Assembly (NCBI GenBank): GCA_023374025.1
Contig: SIJG01000009.1
Coordinates: 2,099,475-2,163,474, forward strand
Origin: Heterodera schachtii
Lineage: Eukaryota; Nematoda; Chromadorea; Rhabditida; Heteroderidae
Direction of reading: 5' to 3'
DNA length: 64,000 bases
Part shown: piece after piece, positions 46,301-57,218 of the stretch
Numbering within the stretch: the first letter of the stretch is position 1
How the letters are laid out: every line of letters starts with the position of its first letter
Position numbers and translations under genes: made by a program
The notes under the pieces: generated by a model
The model's input: the letters and a program-made list of their open reading frames with translations, nothing else
What the model was told of the DNA's origin: nothing
Database searches by the model: none

Positions 46301-49300
46301 TATTGATGTATTTAATTTGAAACCTTTTTTGATTTTTCAATTTTTTTAGGGGTTTAATGAAATATTCTAAAGAAAATTCTGAAAAGTTTTCAAAAAATGC
46401 TATAAATAATATAAATTATTTTGTGGACAATTATATTATTATTTTTTTGGTATTTTTCTGATTTTCAACTTAAATTTCAATTTTTTAGAGTTGAGGAAGA
46501 CAAAAAGAAAATGGACGAGCCCATCAAAGAAAAGCATGAGGCCATTGCGCAGAAGGATGAGGTCATTTCCGCGGTAAATAAGGAGCAAAAAAAGGCGGAG
46601 GAGGAAAATCGACGGATGGGCGAGGAATTGCAGGCAAATTAAATTTAAATAAAAATATTTAAATAAAATTAAAAATTATGACGAATTTTCAGGCTGAACA
46701 GGAGAAGCACACCCAAGCGGCTCGCGCAAAAGCAAAATTGGAACGTTCAATTGAGGAAATCGATGACACATTGGACCGAGAAGGTCGCCAACGGTTGGAC
46801 ATGGAGAAGAACAAAAAGAAATTGGAGTCGGAAGTGCATCTCGTTGAGGGTAATTAATTAATTAATGAGTGTCTCATTAACGTGGACAATTAGAGCAATT
46901 TGAATAATGCTATTTTTTTGATGAAGAGACATTGGCCAAGCAGGAACAGACATGGACATGTGAGGCTGCCGACGCGGAGCATGTCATGGTGGTGGAAGAG
47001 CGCAAAAAGCTGCAAGAGGACTTGGAATGGACGTGGAAGAGCGAAAGAGCAATCGATTTTGAATGGGAGGTGGGTGATCAATTAGTGTTTTAAATGACGA
47101 AAATAAGGAAAATATTTAATTATATTAAAAATTAGCTTAATTTTACATCCATTAAATATTAGATTTTTTAGGAAAAATATAAAATTTACTTAAATTTCTC
47201 CAAACATTTTTATAGCAAAAATAAATACACTGAAAATTTTAATGGTCTACAAAACTTTAAAATATTTTCCATATTTTTGAATTTTTCATATAATTCTGTT
47301 CAAAATTCTGCTAATTAAGGAAAGATAATTTTAAATTTTATATTGACAGTCAATAAATTTATAAATCTAATAAAGAAACTGTTTTATTTGAGACCAAATT
47401 AATAAATTATTTATTTAATTGTTGGTTTTTTAAGTCAACTTAAATTAAATTAAATTTGTATAAAATGTTTAAATTAATTTAAATGATTTACAATAAAATT
47501 TCAATATTTTTCCAAAAAAACATTCAGAAGTTAAACACGGCAAAAGTGCATTTGGAGCGCCAGTTGGAAGTTGCCAAAAATCGGATGGAGCAAGAGCGCC
47601 AACGCGCGGAAGAGACAGAACGCAATTTGAAGAGCGCAGAAATGGAAAAGGACAGTCTTATCGAACGGATTGAGGCACTAAAGGATAACTTGAAGAGGTA
47701 GAGAAAGAGACAGAATCCACCATAAAATTAAGACTCAGTCAAAAATTTTTAAATTTTACCAATTAATTTTAAAGAGAAACAAAGAATTCAAATCAAGCCC
47801 AGAAATGCAAAATGCGCGAAATTTCGGGTTAATTCACAAAAACTTTTTTTTTGTTTCGGATTCCATTGATTCTTGAATTTTTTTAAATTATATTTATTGA
47901 TGTATTTAATTTGAAACCTTTTTTGATTTTTCAATTTTTTTAGGGGTTTAATGAAATATTCTAAAGAAAATTCTGAAAAGTTTTCAAAAAATGCTATAAA
48001 TAATATAAATTATTTTGTGGACAATTATATTATTATTTTTTTGGTATTTTTCTGATTTTCAACTTAAATTTCAATTTTTTAGAGTTGAGGAAGACAAAAA
48101 GAAAATGGACGAGCCCATCAAAGAAAACCATGAGGCCATTGCGCAGAAGGATGAGGTCATTTCCGCGGCAAATAAGGAGCAAAAAAAGGCGGAGGAGGAA
48201 AATCGACGGATGGGCGAGGAATTGCAGGCAAATTAAATTTAAATAAAAATATTTAAATAAAATTAAAAATTATGACGAATTTTCAGGCTGAACAGGAGAA
48301 GCACACCCAAGCGGCTCGCGCAAAAGCAAAATTGGAACGTTCAATTGAGGAAATCGATGACACATTGGACCGAGAAGGTCGCCAACGGTTGGACATGGAG
48401 AAGAACAAAAAGAAATTGGAGTCGGAAGTGCATCTCGTTGAGGGTAATTAATTAATTAATGAGTGTCTCATTAACGTGGACAATTAGAGCAATTTGAATA
48501 ATGCTATTTTTTTGATGAAGAGACATTGGCCAAGCAGGAACAGACATGGACATGTGAGGCTGCCGACGCGGAGCATGTCATGGTGGTGGAAGAGCGCAAA
48601 AAGCTGCAAGAGGACTTGGAATGGACGTGGAAGAGCGAAAGAGCAATCGATTTTGAATGGGAGGTGGGTGATCAATTAGTGTTTTAAATGACGAAAATAA
48701 GGAAAATATTTAATTATATTAAAAATTAGCTTAATTTTACATCCATTAAATATTAGATTTTTTAGGAAAAATATAAAATTTACTTAAATTTCTCCAAACA
48801 TTTTTATAGCAAAAATAAATACACTGAAAATTTTAATGGTCTACAAAACTTTAAAATATTTTCCATATTTTTGAATTTTTCATATAATTCTGTTCAAAAT
48901 TCTGCTAATTAAGGAAAGATAATTTTAAATTTTATATTGACAGTCAATAAATTTATAAATCTAATAAAGAAACTGTTTTATTTGAGACCAAATTAATAAA
49001 TTATTTATTTAATTGTTGGTTTTTTAAGTCAACTTAAATTAAATTAAATTTGTATAAAATGTTTAAATTAATTTAAATGATTTACAATAAAATTTCAATA
49101 TTTTTCCAAAAAAACATTCAGAAGTAAACACGGCAAAAGTGCATTTGGAGCGCCAGTTGGAAGTTGCCAAAAATCGGATGGAGCAAGAGCGCCAACGCGC
49201 GGAAGAGACAGAACGCAATTTGAAGAGCGCAGAAATGGAAAAGGACAGTCTTATCGAACGGATTGAGGCACTAAAGGATAACTTGAAGAGGTAGAGAAAG

Positions 49301-51419
49301 AGACAGAATCCACCATAAAATTAAGACTCAGTCAAAAATTTTTAAATTTTACCAATTAATTTTAAAGAGAAACAAAGAATTCAAATCAAGCCCAGAAATG
49401 CAAAATGCGCGAAATTTCGGGTTAATTCACAAAAACTTTTTTTTTGTTTCGGATTCCATTGATTCTTGAATTTTTTTAAATTATATTTATTGATGTATTT
49501 AATTTGAAACCTTTTTTGATTTTTCAATTTTTTTAGGGGTTTAATGAAATATTCTAAAGAAAATTCTGAAAAGTTTTCAAAAAATGCTATAAATAATATA
49601 AATTATTTTGTGGACAATTATATTATTATTTTTTTGGTATTTTTCTGATTTTCAACTTAAATTTCAATTTTTTAGAGTTGAGGAAGACAAAAAGAAAATG
49701 GACGAGCCCATCAAAGAAAACCATGAGGCCATTGCGCAGAAGGATGAGGTCATTTCCGCGGCAAATAAGGAGCAAAAAAAGGCGGAGGAGGAAAATCGAC
49801 GGATGGGCGAGGAATTGCAGGCAAATTAAATTTAAATAAAAATATTTAAATAAAATTAAAAATTATGACGAATTTTCAGGCTGAACAGGAGAAGCACACC
49901 CAAGCGGCTCGCGCAAAAGCAAAATTGGAACGTTCAATTGAGGAAATCGATGACACATTGGACCGAGAAGGTCGCCAACGGTTGGACATGGAGAAGAACA
50001 AAAAGAAATTGGAGTCGGAAGTGCATCTCGTTGAGGGTAATTAATTAATTAATGAGTGTCTCATTAACGTGGACAATTAGAGCAATTTGAATAATGCTAT
50101 TTTTTTGATGAAGAGACATTGGCCAAGCAGGAACAGACATGGACATGTGAGGCTGCCGACGCGGAGCATGTCATGGTGGTGGAAGAGCGCAAAAAGCTGC
50201 AAGAGGACTTGGAATGGACGTGGAAGAGCGAAAGAGCAATCGATTTTGAATGGGAGGTGGGTGATCAATTAGTGTTTTAAATGACGAAAATAAGGAAAAT
50301 ATTTAATTATATTAAAAATTAGCTTAATTTTACATCCATTAAATATTAGATTTTTTAGGAAAAATATAAAATTTACTTAAATTTCTCCAAACATTTTTAT
50401 AGCAAAAATAAATACACTGAAAATTTTAATGGTCTACAAAACTTTAAAATATTTTCCATATTTTTGAATTTTTCATATAATTCTGTTCAAAATTCTGCTA
50501 ATTAAGGAAAGATAATTTTAAATTTTATATTGACAGTCAATAAATTTATAAATCTAATAAAGAAACTGTTTTATTTGAGACCAAATTAATAAATTATTTA
50601 TTTAATTGTTGGTTTTTTAAGTCAACTTAAATTAAATTAAATTTGTATAAAATGTTTAAATTAATTTAAATGATTTACAATAAAATTTCAATATTTTTCC
50701 AAAAAAACATTCAGAAGTTAAACACGGCAAAAGTGCATTTGGAGCGCCAGTTGGAAGTTGCCAAAAATCGGATGGAGCAAGAGCGCCAACGCGCGGAAGA
50801 GACAGAACGCAATTTGAAGAGCGCAGAAATGGAAAAGGACAGTCTTATCGAACGGATTGAGGCACTAAAGGATAACTTGAAGAGGTAGAGAAAGAGACAG
50901 AATCCACCAAAAATTAAGACTCGTCAAAAAATTTTAAATTTAAAAAATGAATGTAAAATGACAATTTTTCCTTTATTTCGAAGAATATTTTTCGCATATT
51001 AAAATATCGAGAGCTTCATAACAGTTACAGGGCTAATTTTCTATGAAATAAATGATTCAAAGTTTTTAATTTAGAAATGTTTTATGATTTTATTTGAAGA
51101 ATTTTAATTTTGAAACTTTTTTATTTATTTTTAAATTTTTTAGAGTTGAGGAAGACAAAAAGAAAATGGACGAGCCCATCAAAGAAAAGCATGAGGCCAT
51201 TGCGCAGAAGGATGAGGTCATTTCCGCGGCAAATAAGGAGCAAAAAAAGGGGGAGGAGGAAAATCGACGGATGGGGGAGGAATTGCAGGCAAATTAATTA
51301 ATTAAAAATTATAAAAAAAAGATTTAATTTAAACTATTTAATTAATTCAGGCTGAATTGGAGTCGGAACTGCATCTCGTTTTTCGAAATTTTTCGATAAA
51401 GCATGGTAAAGCTTATTAA
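43380..51419 (+). CDS. Coiled-coil protein with tandem myosin-rod exon cassettes
   Basis: Lead exons, in phase, are 43380-43418, 43556-43603, 43721-43778, probably 43892-43930, and 44067-44144. They encode a part I do not recognise (GYIRDQRGPDEVFSN, FGRTPSWAEGEQ, EYFEELSQKDLEW). Four cassette exons then repeat: A (44481-44650, KLNTAKEHLERQLEVAKNR), B (44895-45039, VEEDKKKMDEPIKEKHEA), C (45099-45255, KLERSIEEIDDTLDREGRQR) and D (45333-45475, ERKKLQEDLEWTWK). A-C resemble the S2/rod of myosin heavy chain, without a motor. One cassette adds about 205 residues and ends in the phase it starts, so copies can be spliced in series. Copy 4 exon A lacks one base. Copy 5 ends in a shortened C exon with a stop at 51417-51419. 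The start is not found; 42200-42299 may be an earlier exon. Confidence 0.6.
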
Positions 51420-51420
51420 A
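44145..51420 (+). repeat. 1.59-kb tandem exon array, 4 full copies plus 1 partial
   Basis: Copies: 44481-45475, 45934-47069, 47528-48663, 49122-50256 and 50715-51419. The period is 1594 bp, 1593 where copy 4 lost a base. Copies 2-4 are almost identical even in introns. Copies 1 and 5 share a different, shorter A-B intron (about 245-260 bp versus 385 bp), and copy 1 has coding changes (RIEQ, ETQRN). The array therefore grew from the inside. The near-identity could also come from assembly duplication. Confidence 0.95.
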
Positions 51421-52582
51421 ACCAGTAAAATTTTCATTCTTGGTAATGTTCGATAGCACCTGGTTTTTCTATTCAAAAACGGAAATTTTTTTTGGGGGTT
51501 AACAATAAAAAAATTATGGTCGAAAAATTGTCCGTCGACGGTTTCGGATGCACCTTTGGGTGGCCGGGGGTGATAAATTTATTTATATTAATTCTTTTAA
51601 TTTGTCCTTGAGATTAGCATTTTGTGTTTGAACGAAAATCTCATGGCATTTTCTTTATGGCAAATCCTTGGGGGTTTGATTGACTTAATGCCTTGTTAAA
51701 AGTGACCAAAGAAATTTATTTAAGTGTATTTAACAGGTGAAAAGAAAGACGATGGTGATGAATAAAGAAACGATAATGATGAAAAGGATGCCGAAGGGGA
51801 TGTAAAGATGAGAGAAGACAAAACGATAAATTTTCCATCTGTTTTAAGCTCTCTTGGTAAAATATTTTCTGTTTGATTTCTTGGCTAATTCCCTCCTATC
51901 TCTTCCCTGTTGAGCAATTTTCAATTCTCGAAATTTGATTGTTTTTTTAAAACCATTGCTTATGTAGGCATAATGAGAGAGTGGCAAATAGTAAGCTGCC
52001 TCAACCCAAATAATGCCAAGTACATATAAATTAGATCATTGGAGCATTAATTTTTCAAATTTATTTTTAGTTTGATTATTTTTTAAAAGTTACTTTCAAC
52101 TACAATTTTGGCCCTGTTTCTCCCGAAATTTCATTTTCTTCAACATTTATTAAATTTTAATAACAACAAAAAAATAATATGATTTTTAGTTAATTTGCCA
52201 AAGTCAACAATTCGTGCTGGGCGCGTTTCTTAAATCCGCTAATGGGTTCGAAAACAAAAAATGGCTAATATATATAAATCTCAAATTCAACCAATTAATA
52301 TCTAATGGTATCTTTTGAAAATCAATGAAATTTTCTGAATTTTAAAGATAAATAGAGAATTCTTAGCGCTATCGAATTAATAATAATTTCTGTTCAATTG
52401 CATTTTAAAGACTTAAAAAACAATTAAAGCTACTGAATGATACCATTAAATATTAATAGAATTTGAGCCAAGCTATGAATTTATATATATATGTATTACC
52501 CATTTTTTGTTTTCGAACCCATTGGTGGATTTAAGAAAGGCACTACCACCTCAACTATTTTTCATCAGGTTTAATTAATATC
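51421..52582. other. AT-rich spacer, no gene seen
   Basis: 51740-51850 is a purine-rich, GATGA-containing stretch. No supported exon was found. Confidence 0.35.
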
Positions 52583-54458
52583 TTATGTCAGACGAGGGGA
52601 ACTAGCTGTGTTCTGAAATTGTCCCAAAATTGCAATGTTCTCCTTTAATATTTCTAGCTTCGCATCCGCCTCTCTCGTTCTGTTTGGTGTCTTCATTGCG
52701 AGATCGTATTCCTAAAATTTTTTTTTGAAAGGTTTATACACAAAAAATTTATTAATAAATCCTCATTTAGCACAAATTCAAACCCCAAAGTGGAATGAAA
52801 TTCCATTTTTTTAAAACCTAGGCGATTTGTGATTGAAAAAATAAAAAGTTGAACCCGAATTCGGACATATGATCAAATGTCGGAGGCGCAATGTCATGTA
52901 ACTAGAGTTGCACGGGACCGGGATTTTTGACAAAAACTGGGACCGGGACTTACCGGTACTAGAAAAATCGGACCGGGACCTCGATTTTCGTCCGGGACCG
53001 GGACCGCAAGAAAAGCCGGCACCGGGACCAACCGGAAATTTTCCCAAGAGAAATTTGAAAAATTTTGTAAATTCGAGTGCACTTTGTTACGAAAATTTCC
53101 TAAATTCAAAAATGTGCCCAGAAGATTTTTTAATTTTCTTTTGGGGGAGGAATTTGAAGAATTTTCTATTATTCTCTGGAAAGTTTTTAAAAATTTTCAT
53201 TTCGGGGGGGGGGGGGGAATCTGGAATCTTGGAATTTTCTGGGTCCCAAAATTCTGGATTTTAATAAATTAACAATTTCTTAGTTTTTTTTGCTTTTAAA
53301 TTGCTGTTTTTTTGGTTTGGCGCTGTTTTCTAAAAAAAACTTTTGGGAACATTGGTGAGGGGGCGGCAGGGTCCGGCGGTGCCATAAGCGCCGCCGGAAA
53401 AATTTTGAAATTTTGAGTGAAATTTGTTAGCAGAATTTGTCAAAAAATGACCAATATTTGGTTAATTTGTTATTTTTTAGCCTGTTTAAAAATTAAATAA
53501 AAATAAACTTGGAATATTTTATTTATTAATTAAAATTTCAATTACAAAAATGGTAAAGAAAATATAAAAAATATTCTGTTCAAGTGGGGAATTGAACCCA
53601 AGCGACAAATAATGAAGTCAGAAGGTGTAGCCACTAGACCACATAACAATGTGAAAAAAAGGCAATAAATAAAATAAATAATTTTTTTTCTCAAAGATAG
53701 TCCCGCCGAGACCGGGACTGGCAGAACCGGGATCGGGATTTCCATTTTTTCAAAACGACCTGAAAAAACCGGGATTTCCCGACCTGGTCCCGGTCCCGTG
53801 CAACTCTACATGTAACCACCCATAAAGAATCAATTCTCAAAATAAATAAAAAAATCTTTTTAAAATTTGAGAATTAAAAATAGTTAGTTTTTTGATGAAA
53901 TTGGTGAATGGAATGAGAATAATAGATGCTAGGTCACTGCGCAAAGAGTGCAAATTTGGGGGCTTCAGAAAAAAGTGCAAAAACCAAAAATCTAATTTTC
54001 CTATGATTTTTCAATAAACTTGTTGCATTAATTTTTCAAATTATAGAAATGTTAAAATTGAGTTAAATGGGTGCTTAAATATACATTCTTTAAAAAAGAA
54101 AAAAAATAATTAAACTTTCAATATTAAATAAAATCATTAGCCAGATTACTTGAATTTGAAACATAAAATATTTAAAAAATTCAGAGAAATCTGGCTAATT
54201 ATTTTATTTAATGCTAAGAAGGTTGCATTAAAATGCTTATAATTTTTTTTATGAAAATTTTTTAATTTAATTCATATATGAGCACATCTAAACTTACTGG
54301 CATCGCGATTTTACATGCCAATTCTTGGCTTTCCAGGAATTTGTCTGCAAAAGCACCATAATTGATGACGATCCCAATTCTGATGGGATCAGCAGCGTCC
54401 AAGATGGCCATGGCTCGGTTATAGGCAGTGCCATATGCATTATACGCAAGATTTTTAA
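52583..54458 (-). pseudogene. 14-3-3-like gene, C-terminal half (inverted from N-half)
   Basis: Two minus-strand exons, 54458-54298 and 52711-52583 (stop), read NAYGTAYNRAMAI, then DPIRIGIVINYGAFADKF, then ACKIAMPEYDLAMKT, and KLEILKENIAIL. These line up with the last four helices of 14-3-3 proteins: the HPIRLGLALNFSVF segment and the LLRDNLTLW signature, with strong divergence (final Trp replaced). 14-3-3 proteins are cytosolic dimers that bind phosphoserine motifs. The intron is 1.6 kb and holds the hAT MITE at 52903. The first exon begins in phase 1 with no matching exon upstream on this strand; the N-terminal half lies on the plus strand at 56.3-57.2 kb and ends in phase 1. Confidence 0.75.
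52903..53808. mobile_element. hAT-type MITE, 906 bp, TSD CATGTAAC
   Basis: Perfect ends TAGAGTTGCACGGGACCGG and its inverse, flanked by the 8-bp duplication CATGTAAC (52895-52902, 53809-53816), fit hAT rules. Arrays of CCGGGACC words fill both subterminal regions. It also holds a GC hairpin (53369-53396, inverse of the 11.9-kb one) and a minus-strand tRNA-like segment (53590-53650: A-box TGGTCTAGTGG, B-box GGGTTCAATTCC). No transposase. Confidence 0.92.
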
Positions 54459-54759
54459 CTTGAAAAAGAGAATTGTACGACTAACGTTTTTTTAGTAGCT
54501 CATTTTTAATTCTTTTAAACATTTTTATTTTAAGCAAGGTCAGTATTGTCTGATTTCCAACTTTTATCGGATAATTTCGTACAAAAATAAAATTTTTAGT
54601 CTATTTTTACGCATAATCTTAAATTGCATTCAAATCTCAAAATTTGCCTCAATGGCGCAACCTGCACTATTTTTAATATGCTTTTAAATTGCTTATAAAA
54701 GGTCTAATGGTTTTTAAAATAAAATTCGAAAATTATTTAAAAAAAATTAAAATTTTGAA

Positions 54760-54885
54760 AATTACGGATTACGTTTTACGGATTACGGGAAATTACGGGA
54801 TTTTTTACCCCCTTCAGGCGGATTCGTAATCCGTAATTGACAAAAGCGCCGTAATTACGGATTACGGATTTCCGTAATTGAAAAT
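54760..54885. repeat. ATTACGG word cluster with internal inversion
   Basis: GGATTACGTTTTACGGATTA and GGATTACGGG-type words are followed by the inverse CGTAATCCGTAATT and again direct copies. The build is like the subterminal arrays of the MITEs nearby. A tRNA-like segment in inverse orientation follows at 54935-54990. Confidence 0.65.
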
Positions 54886-55199
54886 CAATTTGTCCAAAAT
54901 AACCACTTTATTGATTTTTGGATTGGTTTTATGAGGATTTTTGCTCCAGCGGTATCGAAAGACCCCTACGGTATTTAGCCACCAGGCTATATGTTTCTAC
55001 TTCTTTTTGGTCTTAAAGAACTGATCAAATTATTTATTTTTCCCAAAAATTTTTCATATTCTCCCAATTTTCAAATAAATATTTTCTCTCATCAGACCAC
55101 ACCCCCATTCTTATCAGTGCTTAAAAGTTTCTTGTTTCGTTCCAAAACACAACATGAAATGCCTCATAAACAAGAAAATATGATACACTATATGATCAA

Positions 55200-56310
55200 C
55201 TTCCCTGGTACATAGGCAACTTACACAATTCACGACTCATATAAAGCGTCCGAATAATATATTTATCTTCTACATAATATATCTCATAAATCCAACAATC
55301 TTGGTATCATTCGAAAGCTCACATGTTTAAAAGCTATTTCTGTGTTATTGTTTTTCGCGATTAGACAATCATCAAAAATTAAAAATGGGACGGTGCCGAA
55401 ACGACCCTCTCCCGTAAAAAACATTTTATTTCGTGAAGTTTAACTTTTAAAATACATCTAAGAAATTTCCTGTAAATAGTGTCGATCAATTTTAACCCAA
55501 AAACACTAAAAATTATTGGTTTTAACTGCTTTTATTAGCATTTTTAAATTTTTAGCGTCTTTTCATTGTTCATTTTTCCCCACAATTTTCCATCGCTCTC
55601 AGTTCTGTATTTTGCCTTTGGCAACATTACTTTTCCAAATAACTAATTGGACTGAAAACCATTCATAATGGTCTGAGGTTGTTGACCTAAAATTATTCTA
55701 AGTTTTAAAAGACGCTTAGTCTTTTATCGAATTTCCAAACATTCAAGTGAATACTCATTTGTTGTGAAGGGCGGATAACTCTCCTTTTTCCTGAGAATAA
55801 ATAAACAAAAATGATTATATAATTTTACAAGATTTCTCAAATTTTTAGGAAAATGATGCACATTTCTATGCCTGCATAGATACTCGTAAGCTTGCTGAGT
55901 ACAAAAACAAATCTATTTTTAAATATATATTCTACAATATGGTTAAATTAAAATTTTGTCTTAAAATTTAATAATTTGAAATTTTTCATTCTTTTGAAAA
56001 TTTAGAAAAGCGAGAAACTGATTTTTTATGTGAAATTATTTAAGCGAAAAGAAAAATTCTGAAACATATAATAAACTCCGAATAATGCCCACCAAATGAC
56101 TTTTATATCTAAAATAAATGTTAATACGGTTTTGTTGAAAATAACAAGTTACTCCTAATACATTCATTCGATTTGCGTCTAAAATAAAATCGTTTGCTTT
56201 CAAAAACATAAAGCAAGAAATTTTTCAAAACCGTTATTTTTAGCTTTTAATGCACATTCCATTTTTTATTAGTGCAAATTTTAAAACAATTTAAGCATTT
56301 CCGTTTCAAA
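55200..56310. other. AT-rich spacer, one weak exon candidate
   Basis: Contains the inverse of the dispersed TTTCGAATGATACCAA word near 55310. A short open stretch at 55850-55890 after a TTTTTAG acceptor (ENDAHFYACIDT) has no homologue I recognise. Confidence 0.35.
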
Positions 56311-56316
56311 TTTGTT

Positions 56317-57218
56317 ATGGCAGAAGCAAGAGTTGTTAGTTTTGAAATGGCTAAGTTTTTCTACAATGTTTGAGATTTTTTTACGGCAGCCCGTGATATA
56401 AACCAAGTGATATTAACACAAATTATTGCATTTAATAATTAATTTTCCGAAAAGATGCTTTTCACTCATCTTTATTCTCTCAATTAAAGAAAAGCGAAAA
56501 TTTAATACCGAAACCAATTATAATCGCTTAAACTATTAAATAAAAAATTACCTAAAAAAAGTAAAAGATTATAAAACATTGATTTTTTACAGTTCATGAA
56601 AAATGCACGTGGCAGTTTTCGGCAAGTGAGGCTGAATTCTTTTCGAAAGCAGTAAAAATGTGCCTCAAGCAGCGGTTAGAATGGTTGCAAAAACTTGAGC
56701 TAATCGCCGAGTTCGAAACAGATGGAATAAAAAAAAGGTTTTAAAAATTTATCATAAAAATTAAAGAAAAATATAACAAATTAAAAAGTTAATAATTTCT
56801 TTAAAGAATCAAAATTCAAATAATAATTTAGGCAAATAAAGAATGTATGTCAAAGATACAAAATGAATTAGTTGGCATGTATACAGAAACAAATGTGAGT
56901 TTTATTGATAAATTATTTATTTTTGTGCTTTTGTAAATTTATAATTATTTAAAGATAGCATGCTTAAAAAAGTTAACAATTTGAAAACAATGGAACTTCT
57001 TTAAATATTACTCTAAAACTTATTTAGCATAGCCTATAAACAGATTGAAAAATTTAATATTTAATATTATATATTGAAAAAATTCATATTTTTAACAACA
57101 TTAAAGCAAACCATCGAAGTAATTTTGCAAGTTTCCGTTCGTTCTGCAGAAGTGTTTTGCCTAAGTTTACGAGCAGACCTGCTCCGATATTGTTCAGAGT
57201 ACGATGATACCCAAACTT
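56317..57218 (+). pseudogene. 14-3-3-like gene, N-terminal half
   Basis: Exons 56317-56367 (MAEARVVSFEMAKFFYN), 56593-56737 (SEAEFFSKAVKMCLKQRLEW), 56832-56894 (ECMSKIQNELVGMY) and 57107-57218 (SAEVFCLSLRADLLRYCSEY) follow the 14-3-3 order: LAEQAERYDDM, NEERNLLSVAYKN, ESELRSIC and SKVFYLKMKGDYYRYL. Frame is lost by one base at the first two introns if GT-AG splicing is used, so it is probably dead. The last exon ends in phase 1 at ACTT/GTGAGT and nothing 14-3-3-like follows on plus. The missing C-terminal half lies on minus at 52.6-54.5 kb and starts in phase 1. Confidence 0.75.
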
